Below are positions 33,119 through 40,768 of a DNA stretch of 55,109 bases, piece after piece. Origin of the DNA: Pseudomonadota bacterium. GTDB lineage: Bacteria > Pseudomonadota > Gammaproteobacteria > Burkholderiales > Burkholderiaceae_E. The notes under the pieces were generated by a model. The model did not search any database, was not told the DNA's origin, and saw only the letters and a list, made by a program, of their open reading frames with translations. Within the stretch, counting starts at the first letter, position 1, and each line of letters begins with the position of its first letter. The stretch is from the NCBI GenBank assembly GCA_029779755.1, contig JAKOZZ010000141.1, positions 1-55,109 of the forward strand. The letters are read 5' to 3'. The translations under genes were made by a program, and so were the position numbers.

Positions 33119-33838
33119 TCAGCGCGCGAGCGTGCGGTCGACGAGCTCGAGCATGCGGTCGCGCACGCGCAGCAGGTCGATGTCGCCATCGAGCAGCCAC
33201 TGCAGCATCACGCCGCGCATCGCCCCGAGCAGGATCACGGGCATCGTCACCGGATCGACGTCGGCGCGCACCTCGCCCGCCGCGATGCCGATGCGGATGT
33301 GCTTCTCGAGTGCGGCCAGCGCCGCGCGGTTGTACTCGGCCAGGTCGCCGCGCATGGCCGAGCCTTCCATGAACCCCTCGGTCATCATCACCAGCAGTGC
33401 ACGGGTGGTCGTCCAGGTGCGGTCCGTGCGTTCGAAGTAGACGCGGATGTTGCGGCGGATCACCGCCAGCCCCGACAGGTTCGCCGAGGCGGCCGGAATC
33501 TGGGCGACGAAGCGCGCGTTGATGTGCGCCGCCAGTGCGCGCAGCAGGCCGGCCTTGCTGCCGAAGCGATGCGCCGCCAGGCCCCGGCTGTAGCCCGCGG
33601 CCTCGCCCACCTGCGCCAGGGTCATCCGCACGGAACCGGTGCGCGCGACGATCTCGAGGGCGGCGTCGAGCAGCCGCTGCTCGGCCTGCGCGCGCCGCTG
33701 CGCCTGCGTTCGGCGGGGCTGCAGCGGCGCGGCGACGCGGCCGGGCGCCGGCGCAGCGACGCGCCCGGGGGCCTCGCCGATGGCGCCCACGTGCTGCTGC
33801 GCGGCAGCGGACCCGGAGCGGCGCACGGTTGTTTTCAT
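33119..33838 (-). CDS. TetR/AcrR-family transcriptional regulator
   Basis: A 239-residue repressor type. The helix-turn-helix V-R-M-T-L-A-Q-V-G-E-A-A-G-Y-S-R-G-L-A-A (70-89) is followed by H-R-F-G-S-K-A-G-L-L-R-A-L, a TetR hallmark. The first 45 residues are a low-complexity arm with the repeat P-G-R-V-A-A-P (24-30 and 32-38). ATG 33838 is the first start after the intergenic palindrome. The C-terminal ligand domain (Y-F-E-R-T-D-R-T-W, G-A-M-R-G-V-M-L-Q-W) resembles regulators of acyl-CoA genes. It is divergent from the Bug receptor gene, and the palindrome at 33878 lies between them. Confidence 0.9.
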   Translation of the reverse strand: MKTTVRRSGSAAAQQHVGAIGEAPGRVAAPAPGRVAAPLQPRRTQAQRRAQAEQRLLDAALEIVARTGSVRMTLAQVGEAAGYSRGLAAHRFGSKAGLLRALAAHINARFVAQIPAASANLSGLAVIRRNIRVYFERTDRTWTTTRALLVMMTEGFMEGSAMRGDLAEYNRAALAALEKHIRIGIAAGEVRADVDPVTMPVILLGAMRGVMLQWLLDGDIDLLRVRDRMLELVDRTLAR

Positions 33839-33877
33839 CCTGCAGATCTTATCGCCGGATACCCCTGCGCGGACAAC

Positions 33878-33899
33878 TTGTTTGTTGATCGACAAACAA
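33878..33899. promoter_or_regulatory. 22-bp palindrome, probable TetR operator
   Basis: TTGTTTGT (33878-33885) and ACAAACAA (33892-33899) are inverted around TGATCG, with only one unpaired position in 22. It lies 39 bases before the TetR start and 64 bases before the Bug start, the usual place for a shared operator. A similar core, TTGATCGAC, recurs at 38122-38130. Confidence 0.7.
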
Positions 33900-33963
33900 T
33901 TTCGACGCAGAATCCCGCGGGCATCCGATTCCCATAACCACGACAGACAGAAGAACCTCCTCC

Positions 33964-34938
33964 ATGCGACGACAGTTTCTGACCGGCCTCGCCGCCGGAT
34001 TGGCCACCGGGCTGACGACCCGGGCAGGGTTTGCACAGTCCACCACCCCGTCCGGCAAGCCCGTGCGCTTCATCGTCGGTCTCGGCCCCGGCAGCGGCGC
34101 CGACACCGGCACGCGGTTCATCGCCGAGCGCTTCTCCACGCTGACCGGTCAGCCGGCCATCGTGGAGAACCGCACCGGCGCGGACCAGGTGATCGCGGTG
34201 CAGAGCCTGCTGCAGGCGCCGCCCGACGGGCTCACGCTGATGTACATCACGCCGTCGCCGATGGTGCTCACGCCGCTGCTGAATCCGGCCACCCCCTACG
34301 ACCCGCTGCGCGACGTGCGCCCGGTGGTCTACGGCACGCGCAGCCAGGCCGTGATCGTCACCGGCGCGAACAGCCGCTTCAAGACCCTGCAGGACGTGCT
34401 GACCGAAGCGCGGGCCAAGCCCGAGTCGGTGCGCATGTCCAACTACGGCCACCACTACCGCATCGGCGGGCTGTCGCTGCAGAAGGCCACCGGCGCCGTG
34501 TTCAACCACGTGGCGTACAAGGGCGCGGCCCAGGCCAACAACGACGTGATCGCGGGCGACATCGACGTGGCCATCACCGACACCGGCGGCGCGATGCCGC
34601 TGCTCGAGGGCGGCAAGCTGCGCGCGCTGGCCGTCACCGGCCCGAACCGCCATCAGTTCCTGCCCAACGTGGCCACCGTGAAGGAGCTGGGCATCAACTA
34701 CGAGCTCATCGTGTGGACCGGCTTCGCCGCCAGCTCGAAAGTGCCCGACGCCATCGCGCAGAAGCTCGAGGAGCTGCTGCTGACGATCATCAAGAGCCCC
34801 GAGTACAAGGAGTACAACGACAAGCAGGGCGGCGGCGAGATCGTCGCGGGCTCGGGCGCGATGCTGCGCGCGCTGATCGAGGCCGAGACCGCCCGCTATC
34901 GCGAGATGGGCAAGACGATGAAGCTCACCCAGAACTGA
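33964..34938 (+). CDS. Bug-family (TctC-type) periplasmic solute receptor
   Basis: A 324-residue binding protein of the tripartite tricarboxylate transporter group, greatly expanded in Bordetella/Burkholderiales. The signal peptide starts M-R-R-Q-F-L-T-G-L and ends G-F-A-Q near 25. Family marks are G-K-P-V-R-F-I-V-G-L-G-P-G-S-G-A-D, Q-P-A-I-V-E-N-R-T-G-A-D, V-A-Y-K-G-A-A-Q-A-N-N-D and G-D-I-D-V-A-I-T-D. No TctA/TctB permease genes are nearby, as is normal for Bug proteins. The next gene, a hydratase, starts 14 bases after its stop, so the ligand may be an acid metabolised by the acyl-CoA cluster. Confidence 0.9.
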   Translation: MRRQFLTGLAAGLATGLTTRAGFAQSTTPSGKPVRFIVGLGPGSGADTGTRFIAERFSTLTGQPAIVENRTGADQVIAVQSLLQAPPDGLTLMYITPSPMVLTPLLNPATPYDPLRDVRPVVYGTRSQAVIVTGANSRFKTLQDVLTEARAKPESVRMSNYGHHYRIGGLSLQKATGAVFNHVAYKGAAQANNDVIAGDIDVAITDTGGAMPLLEGGKLRALAVTGPNRHQFLPNVATVKELGINYELIVWTGFAASSKVPDAIAQKLEELLLTIIKSPEYKEYNDKQGGGEIVAGSGAMLRALIEAETARYREMGKTMKLTQN

Positions 34939-34952
34939 GCGGGGCGCACGAC

Positions 34953-35807
34953 ATGGCAATCGATCCGAACATCGTCGGCAACACGGCCGGCCCGGTGGAG
35001 TTCACCTGGACCTCGCGCGACACGATGCTGTATGCGCTGGGCGTCGGTGCAGGCCAGGCCGACCCGTACTCCGAGCTGCAGTACACCACCGAGAACTCCG
35101 AGGGCGTCCAGCAGGTCGCGCTGCCGGTCTACGCGGTGGTGCTGATCCAGAACGCCCCGGCACGTCCCGACCTCGGCCCCATCGACCGGACCAAGGTCGT
35201 GCACGCCGAGCAGGCGTTCGAGCTGCATCGTCCGCTGCCCGTCGCCGGCAGCGTGCGCATCACCAGCCGCGTGACCGACGTGCTCGACAAGGGGTCGGGC
35301 GCGCTGATCACGATCGCATCGCAGGCGGTCGACCGTGATTCGGGCGCCGCCCTGGTCACGTCGACGTCGTCGATCTTCGTGCGGGGGGCCGGCGGCTTCG
35401 GCGGCCCGCGCGGTGCGTCGTCCAGCGAGCCCATGCCCACCGGCGCCCCCGACTTCGAGGCGAGCGTGCCGATCCGGCCCGACCAGGCGCTGCTGTACCG
35501 CCTGAGCGGCGACCGCAATCCGCTGCACAGCGATCCCACGTTTGCGGCGCGCGGCGGCTTCTCCAAGCCCATCCTGCACGGCATGTGCACGTATGGCGTG
35601 ACCGGCCGCATCCTGCTGAACGCCTGCTGCGACGGCCGTCCCGAGCGGCTGCGCTCGATGTCGGCACGGTTCACCAAGCCGGTGCTGCCCGGCGACACCC
35701 TCACCGTCCAGGCCTGGCGCACCGCGGACGCGATCCGGTTCCGCACGCTGGGCGCGGGCGGAGACACGGTGCTCGACCAGGGCGTGCTGCGCCTGAACGC
35801 AGCCTGA
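34953..35807 (+). CDS. MaoC-like (R)-specific enoyl-CoA hydratase / dehydratase
   Basis: A 284-residue double hot-dog protein. The N-terminal half (1-150) is the non-catalytic hot dog. The C-terminal half holds the hydratase-2 motif L-Y-R-L-S-G-D-R-N-P-L-H-S-D-P with catalytic D187 and H192, then G-G-F-S-K-P-I-L-H-G-M-C. This arrangement matches bacterial homologues of the peroxisomal hydratase 2 used in side-chain or branched acyl-CoA oxidation. It is co-transcribed with the Bug receptor (14-base gap). It faces the marR gene across 94 bases. Confidence 0.9.
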   Translation: MAIDPNIVGNTAGPVEFTWTSRDTMLYALGVGAGQADPYSELQYTTENSEGVQQVALPVYAVVLIQNAPARPDLGPIDRTKVVHAEQAFELHRPLPVAGSVRITSRVTDVLDKGSGALITIASQAVDRDSGAALVTSTSSIFVRGAGGFGGPRGASSSEPMPTGAPDFEASVPIRPDQALLYRLSGDRNPLHSDPTFAARGGFSKPILHGMCTYGVTGRILLNACCDGRPERLRSMSARFTKPVLPGDTLTVQAWRTADAIRFRTLGAGGDTVLDQGVLRLNAA

Positions 35808-35821
35808 AGCACCACGTCGGC

Positions 35822-35845
35822 CGGCGGGGTCGTTCGATCCCGCCG
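35822..35845. terminator. hairpin between hydratase and marR
   Basis: CGGCGGG (35822-35828) and CCCGCCG (35839-35845) can form a seven-pair stem around a ten-base loop in the convergent gap. No T-run. Confidence 0.35.
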
Positions 35846-35868
35846 TCCGCACGGGGCGTCACGATCGG

Positions 35869-35903
35869 CCGCACGCGGTCGATGCCGCCGCCCGCACGCG
35901 GTC
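35869..35903 (-). repeat. 12-bp direct repeat overlapping the marR stop codon
   Basis: CCGCACGCGGTC occurs at 35869-35880 and 35892-35903, 23 bases apart. The second copy contains the first two bases of the complement of the marR stop (35902-35904). The arrangement resembles the duplications at other minus-strand gene ends here. Confidence 0.6.
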
Positions 35904-36471
35904 AGTACTGCGCGCGGCGCTCCAGATCGACGAAGCGACGCTCGCGCGTCTCGCCGAGCACCCGGTAGACGGCCGACAGCGAGGGCACGGTCGCCAGACC
36001 CGCGTCGCCCAACAGTCCGTGCAGCGCCGCGGCCAGCGTGTCCTCGAACCGGTCCATCGCGACACGGCCGGCCGTCGTGAGCACCAGCCGGCGCGCGCGG
36101 CCGTCGTCCGGATCCTCCTGCTCGTCGATCCAGCCCCGCTCGCGCAGCGCCGCGAGCTGCAGCGACGTGGTCGGCTTCTTCACGAACGTCATCGCCGCGA
36201 TCGACCCGGCACGCGCCGGCCCGTTGCGCAGGAACAGCAGGATCCGGTACTGCGCCATGCTGACGTCGGTCGTGCGCGCCACCTGATCGAACTCCCGGAA
36301 CAGCGCGACGACCGCACGCACCGCGGTCACGCGCTCGCGTCGCGTCGGCCGGCGGGCAGGCTCGGGGGCCGCGGCCTCCGCAGGCGCGCCATCGTCCGCG
36401 GCAGGGGCAGCCTCCGTGCGCGCGCCGACGACGACGGCCGGCGCGTGCATGCGGGATGCGTCCGACGTCAT
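35902..36471 (-). CDS. MarR-family transcriptional regulator
   Basis: A 189-residue winged-helix regulator. S-M-A-Q-Y-R-I-L-L-F-L leads into the recognition helix region A-M-T-F-V-K-K-P-T-T-S-L-Q-L-A-A-L-R-E-R-G-W-I and the wing D-P-D-D-G-R-A-R-R-L-V-L-T. The first 45 residues are an Ala/Pro-rich extension; an internal start cannot be excluded. It lies four bases behind the acyl-CoA ligase stop, so it is in that operon and probably controls it in response to a CoA thioester or an aromatic acid. The palindrome at 38120 is a candidate target. Confidence 0.87.
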   Translation of the reverse strand: MTSDASRMHAPAVVVGARTEAAPAADDGAPAEAAAPEPARRPTRRERVTAVRAVVALFREFDQVARTTDVSMAQYRILLFLRNGPARAGSIAAMTFVKKPTTSLQLAALRERGWIDEQEDPDDGRARRLVLTTAGRVAMDRFEDTLAAALHGLLGDAGLATVPSLSAVYRVLGETRERRFVDLERRAQY

Positions 36472-36475
36472 CGCG

Positions 36476-38035
36476 TCAGCGCGGTGTCACGTACCGTGCG
36501 CGCAGCACGTGCTTCTGCAGCTTGCCGGTGGGCGTGCGCGGCAGCTCGTCGACGAACTCGATCGTGCGCGGCACCATGTAGCGCGCCACCCGGCTGCGCA
36601 GGAACTCGATCAGCTCCTCCGCCAGCGCCTCGGAGGGCTGTACGCCCGGCGCAGGCTCGACGAAGGCCTTGACCTCCTCGCCCATCTCCTCGTTGGGCAC
36701 GCCGATCACGGCGACGTCGAGCACCTGCGGATGCAGCGCCAGCGCATCCTCGACCTGCTGCGGATAGATGTTCACGCCGCCCGAGATGATCATGAACGCC
36801 TTGCGGTCGGTCAGGTACAGGAAGCCGTCGGCGTCGACCCGTCCGATGTCGCCCAGCGTCGTCCAGTTGGGGTGGCGCGGATGCTGGGCGTTGCGCGTCT
36901 TCTCCGGGTCGTTGTGATAGCGGAACGGCAGTTCGTCGCGCTCGAAGTACACGACCCCCGTCTCGCCGACGGGCAGCTCGTTGCCGTCGTCGTCGCAGAT
37001 GTGCAGCGTGCCGATGATGGCGCGCCCGACCGAGCCCGGGTGCGACAGCCACTGCGCGGTGTCGAGCGCGGTGGCGCCGTTGCCTTCGCTGCCGCCGTAG
37101 TACTCGACCAGGATCGGCCCCCACCAGTCGATCATCTGCTGCTTGACCTCGACCGGGCACGGCGCGGCCGCGTGCACCGCGGCCTGGTGGCTCGACAGGT
37201 CGAATGCGGCGCGCTGCTCGGGCGGAAGCTTGAGCATGCGCACGAACATCGTCGGCACCCACTGGCTGTGCGTGATGCGGTACTTCTCGATCATGCGCAG
37301 GGCTTCGAGCGCGTCGAACTTGTCCATCACCACCACGGTGCCGCCCAGGTACTGCGTGTAGATCGAGTACCCCAGCGGCGCGGCGTGATACAGCGGCGCG
37401 GGCGACAGGTAGACGGTGTCGCGCGAGAAGCCGAACGTGCGCATCGGCTCGTGTCGCGCCGGGCCGTCGGCGGGCCGACCCTGCGGCTGCGCCTTGACCA
37501 CGCCCTTCGGCCGGCCGGTGGTGCCCGAGCTGTACAGCATCGTCGCGCCCAGCGTCTCGTCGTCCAGACGCTGCGTCGGGTACGCGGCGATCGCCTCCTC
37601 GTACGACGTCCAGCCGGGCACGACGCCGTCGACCATCAGGCGGATCGGGCACGCGCCCGGCGTCTGTGCGTCGGCCAGCGCCGCCCAGCCCGTGGCGAGC
37701 TCGCGCATCGCGTGCGACGAGATCACCGCGCGCGCCGCACTGTCGGCCAGGATGTACGCCGTCTCGCCCGCCGTCAGGTAGCGGTTGACCGGCGTGACCA
37801 TCAGGCCGGAGCGCAGCGCCGCCCACACCGCCTCGAAATAGCGCGGGTTGTTGTCCATCAGCACGGCGATGTGGTCGCCGGGCCGAAGACCCTGCGCCTG
37901 CAGGTAGCGCGCGAGCTGGTTCGAACGCGCGTCCAGTTCGCGGTAGGTGACCACGCGCCCGCTCGACGCGTGGATCACCGCGGGCTTGTCGGGCGTCTCG
38001 CGCGCATGGTCTCCGGGGTACATCGCCTGTGCCAA
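36476..38035 (-). CDS. acyl-CoA synthetase (AMP-forming), set A
   Basis: A 519-residue ANL-superfamily ligase: acid + ATP + CoA to acyl-CoA. A3 motif Y-S-S-G-T-T-G-R-P-K-G at 168-178; A5 Y-Y-G-G-S-E-G-N-G; A7/A8 L-G-D-I-G-R-V-D-A-D-G-F-L-Y-L-T-D-R-K-A-F-M-I-I-S-G-G; and the C-terminal catalytic lysine in R-T-P-T-G-K-L-Q-K. I choose the TTG at 38035 because AGGAGG lies five bases before it; the ATG at 38023 is 17 bases from that site. The usual P-D-K-P-A-V-I start of the fold follows at once. Chain length of the substrate is unknown. It forms an operon with marR. Confidence 0.88.
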   Translation of the reverse strand: MAQAMYPGDHARETPDKPAVIHASSGRVVTYRELDARSNQLARYLQAQGLRPGDHIAVLMDNNPRYFEAVWAALRSGLMVTPVNRYLTAGETAYILADSAARAVISSHAMRELATGWAALADAQTPGACPIRLMVDGVVPGWTSYEEAIAAYPTQRLDDETLGATMLYSSGTTGRPKGVVKAQPQGRPADGPARHEPMRTFGFSRDTVYLSPAPLYHAAPLGYSIYTQYLGGTVVVMDKFDALEALRMIEKYRITHSQWVPTMFVRMLKLPPEQRAAFDLSSHQAAVHAAAPCPVEVKQQMIDWWGPILVEYYGGSEGNGATALDTAQWLSHPGSVGRAIIGTLHICDDDGNELPVGETGVVYFERDELPFRYHNDPEKTRNAQHPRHPNWTTLGDIGRVDADGFLYLTDRKAFMIISGGVNIYPQQVEDALALHPQVLDVAVIGVPNEEMGEEVKAFVEPAPGVQPSEALAEELIEFLRSRVARYMVPRTIEFVDELPRTPTGKLQKHVLRARYVTPR

Positions 38036-38038
38036 CGG

Positions 38039-38046
38039 CTCCTCCT
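38039..38046 (-). promoter_or_regulatory. ribosome binding site deciding a TTG start
   Basis: The minus strand reads AGGAGGAG here, with the AGGAGG core five bases before TTG 38035. The nearest ATG (38023) is 17 bases from the core, too far for normal initiation. Confidence 0.65.
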
Positions 38047-38119
38047 GTCTCGGTGTCTCTTCGTGCCGCCCGGGTGGCGCCCGATGCGACGGGCGCCGAT
38101 GCACGGCACACGAAAAATG

Positions 38120-38135
38120 GTTTGATCGACCAAAC
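38120..38135. promoter_or_regulatory. 16-bp palindrome between divergent ligase and dehydrogenase genes
   Basis: GTTTG (38120-38124), a central TCGA (38126-38129) and CAAAC (38131-38135) form an inverted repeat with a single mismatched pair. It lies between the ligase start (38035, minus) and the acyl-CoA dehydrogenase start (38192, plus). It is a likely operator for the MarR or the TetR protein. Confidence 0.65.
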
Positions 38136-38191
38136 TAATCGGGATTATGCTCGGGGTCAACAGCAACGACGCACCGGGGGCCGAGCACGTC

Positions 38192-39325
38192 ATGAACTTC
38201 GATTTTTCGGAAGACCTCAACATGCTGCGCGAACAGGCGCGCAGGTTCCTCACCGAGCGCTGCCCGCCGGCGGCGGCGCGCAAGGCGCTGGAGGGCGGGC
38301 CTGCGCTCGACACCGCGCTGTGGCAGGAGATCGCAGGCCTCGGCTGGCTGGGCGCCGCGGTGTCCGAGGAGTACGGCGGCATCGGCCTCGGTCACGAGGG
38401 CCTGTGCGTGCTGGCCGAGGAGATCGGCCGCGCGATCGCACCGGTGCCCTTCTCGTCGTCCGTCTACCTGGCCACTGAAGCGCTCGTGCTGTTCGGCACC
38501 GAGGAGCAGAAGCAGGCCCGGCTGCCGGCGCTGTGCTCGGGCGCGCGCATCGGCACGTTCGCGCTGGCCGAAGGGCCCGGCAACCCGTCGCCGCGCGGCG
38601 TCGCTGCCCGCGTCACCGGCGGCCGGCTGAGCGGCAGCAAGTGGCCGGTGCTCGACGGCGAAGTCGCCGACTTCGCCGTCGTCGTCGCGCAGGACGGCGA
38701 CGCGGGGCTCGCGCTGTTCGCCGTCGATCTCGCCGGCAGCGGCGTCAGCCGCGCGCCGCTGCGCACCGTCGATCCCTCGCGCAGCCAGTCGCGCATCACG
38801 TTCGACGGCGCTCCGGCCGAGCGCATCGGCACCGGCGCCTTCGCATGGGCCGACGTCGAGCGCCTGATCGACCGCGCCGCGGTGCTGCTCGCCTTCGAGC
38901 AGGTCGGCGGCGCCACGCAGTGCCTCGAGATGGCCACCGCCTACGCGAAGGAACGCACCGCCTTCGGCCGGCCGATCGGCTCGTTCCAGGCGATCAAGCA
39001 CAAGCTCGCCGACGTGTACATCGCCACCGAGCTGGCACGCTCCAACGCCTACTACGGCGCCTGGGCCCTGTCGACCGACGCCCCCGAGCTGCCGGTGGCC
39101 GCCGCGGCCGCACGGGTGGCCGGCAACGACGCCTATCACCTCGCGTCGAAGGAGAACATCCAGACGCACGGCGGCATGGGCTTCACGTGGCAGCTCGACT
39201 GCCACCTGTACTACCGCCGCTCGAAGATGCTGTCCCTGACGCTGGGCAGCCAGCCGTACTGGCGCGAGCGACTCGTCAGCGGCTTCGAAGCGCGCGTCGA
39301 GGCACAGGACAAGGCCGCCGCCTGA
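38192..39325 (+). CDS. acyl-CoA dehydrogenase, small-type subunit, set A
   Basis: A 377-residue FAD-dependent dehydrogenase. F-D-F-S-E-D-L-N-M-L-R-E-Q-A-R-R-F-L opens the N-terminal helical domain. G-A-A-V-S-E-E-Y-G-G-I-G-L-G-H-E-G follows, then the beta domain. The C-terminal helices have Y-A-K-E-R-T-A-F-G-R-P-I-G-S-F-Q-A-I-K-H-K and Q-T-H-G-G-M-G-F-T-W-Q. Electrons pass to ETF. I start at ATG 38192; the upstream ATG at 38147 adds 15 atypical residues. It is followed after 39 bases by a second, longer dehydrogenase. Such unlike pairs resemble the heteromeric enzymes of steroid side-chain degradation. Confidence 0.9.
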   Translation: MNFDFSEDLNMLREQARRFLTERCPPAAARKALEGGPALDTALWQEIAGLGWLGAAVSEEYGGIGLGHEGLCVLAEEIGRAIAPVPFSSSVYLATEALVLFGTEEQKQARLPALCSGARIGTFALAEGPGNPSPRGVAARVTGGRLSGSKWPVLDGEVADFAVVVAQDGDAGLALFAVDLAGSGVSRAPLRTVDPSRSQSRITFDGAPAERIGTGAFAWADVERLIDRAAVLLAFEQVGGATQCLEMATAYAKERTAFGRPIGSFQAIKHKLADVYIATELARSNAYYGAWALSTDAPELPVAAAAARVAGNDAYHLASKENIQTHGGMGFTWQLDCHLYYRRSKMLSLTLGSQPYWRERLVSGFEARVEAQDKAAA

Positions 39326-39364
39326 CCCGGGCGGCAAACACCACGCAGACACGAGCACCACGAC

Positions 39365-40594
39365 ATGGATTTCAGCGACACCCCCGAAGAAGCCGCGTTC
39401 CGCGCGGACGTGCAGAAGTTCCTGAACGCGAACGCCACGCTGCGCAAGCCGGGCGACCCCGCGCAGCGCGTGCGCTACCTGGAAGGCCCGGAGCCCCTGC
39501 GCGCCGCCAAGGCCTGGCAGGCGAAGAAGGCCGACGCCGGCTATGCCGGCATCACGTGGGACGCCCGCTGGGGCGGCCGCGGCGGCACCCCCATCCAGCA
39601 GGTCATCTACAACCAGGAGGAGCGCCGCTACAACGTGCCGCGCGGCTTCTTCGAGATCGGCCTCGGGATGTGCATCCCGACGATGATGACCTACGCGACG
39701 CAGGAGCAGTGCGAGCGCTACGTGCGTCCTGCGCTGCGCGGCGAGGAGATCTGGTGCCAGCTCTTCTCGGAGCCGTCGGCCGGTTCCGACGTGGCGGGCC
39801 TGCGCACCCGCGCCGAACGCGACGGCGACGACTGGGTCATCAACGGCCAGAAGATCTGGACGTCGGGCGCGCACTACTGCGACTACGGCATCGTGCTCAC
39901 CCGCACCGACCCGAACGTGCCCAAGCACGCCGGCCTGACGATGTTCTTCATCGACATGAAGTCGCCCGGCATCGAGGTGCGGCGGATCAAGCAGATCTCC
40001 GGCTCGTCCAACTTCAACGAGGTGTTCTTCACCGACGTGCGCGTGCCCGACGCGCAGCGCCTGGGCGCAGTCGGCGCGGGCTGGCGCGTATCGATCACCA
40101 CGCTGATGAACGAGCGGCTCGCGGTCGGCGAGGCGCCCGGTCCCGACAGCGAAGACTTCCTGCGCTTCGCGCGGAAGATCGACGTCGACGGCGAGCCCGC
40201 GATCCGCAACCCGGCGGTGCGCGAGAAGCTCGCGTCGTGGCTGATCCAGACCGAAGGCCTCAAGTACACGCGGTTCCGCACGATGACCGCGCTGTCGCGG
40301 GGTCAGGCGCCCGGGCCCGAGGCGTCGATCGCCAAGGTGGTCGGCGCCAACAAGCTGCAGGACATCGCCTCGGTGGGCATGGACCTGCTCGGCATGTCGG
40401 GCGCGGTGATGGATCCCGACCTGGTGCCCCTGCAGGGCTGGTTCCAGGAGGCGCTGCTGTACGCGCCGGGCTCGCGCATCGCCGGTGGCACCGACGAGAT
40501 CCTGCGCAACATCATCGCCGAGCGCGTGCTCGGCCTGCCGGCCGACGTCCGCGTCGACAAGCACCAGCCGTTCAACGAGCTGACCCGCAGCTGA
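39365..40594 (+). CDS. acyl-CoA dehydrogenase, large-type subunit, set A
   Basis: A 409-residue partner of the preceding gene. M-D-F-S-D-T-P-E-E-A-A-F-R-A-D-V opens it. The FAD-binding stretch is W-C-Q-L-F-S-E-P-S-A-G-S-D-V-A-G-L, followed by V-I-N-G-Q-K-I-W-T-S-G-A-H and the C-terminal G-G-T-D-E-I-L-R-N-I-I-A-E-R-V-L-G-L-P. These are typical of the FadE-like subfamily found next to a shorter paralogue in Actinobacteria and Burkholderiales. The 39-base spacing suggests one transcript. Which subunit carries the catalytic base needs an alignment. Confidence 0.9.
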   Translation: MDFSDTPEEAAFRADVQKFLNANATLRKPGDPAQRVRYLEGPEPLRAAKAWQAKKADAGYAGITWDARWGGRGGTPIQQVIYNQEERRYNVPRGFFEIGLGMCIPTMMTYATQEQCERYVRPALRGEEIWCQLFSEPSAGSDVAGLRTRAERDGDDWVINGQKIWTSGAHYCDYGIVLTRTDPNVPKHAGLTMFFIDMKSPGIEVRRIKQISGSSNFNEVFFTDVRVPDAQRLGAVGAGWRVSITTLMNERLAVGEAPGPDSEDFLRFARKIDVDGEPAIRNPAVREKLASWLIQTEGLKYTRFRTMTALSRGQAPGPEASIAKVVGANKLQDIASVGMDLLGMSGAVMDPDLVPLQGWFQEALLYAPGSRIAGGTDEILRNIIAERVLGLPADVRVDKHQPFNELTRS

Positions 40595-40678
40595 GGGTCC
40601 GGCGCCGGCGACGACCGTGACTGCCGCCGCCCCGGCGGCGGTCGCGGCCCCGGCGGCGGTCGCGGCCCGATCACCGGG

Positions 40679-40768
40679 CGCCGCCCGTCGGGCGGCCCGG
40701 GTGTTCTCCGCCGCCCGTCGGGCGGCCCGGGCGTTCTGCCCCTTCCGTCAGGCGGCCCGCGCGTCCTC
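40679..40768 (-). repeat. three 30-bp tandem units spanning the GMC gene end
   Basis: Units at 40679-40708 and 40709-40738 are almost identical and each contains the hairpin GCCGCCC-GTC-GGGCGGC. The third, 40739-40768, is about three-quarters identical and holds the real stop codon complement (40748-40750). The coding end of the GMC gene appears to have been copied into the space beyond its stop. An 18-bp unit CCCCGGCGGCGGTCGCGG is also doubled just before (40630-40666). Confidence 0.75.
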
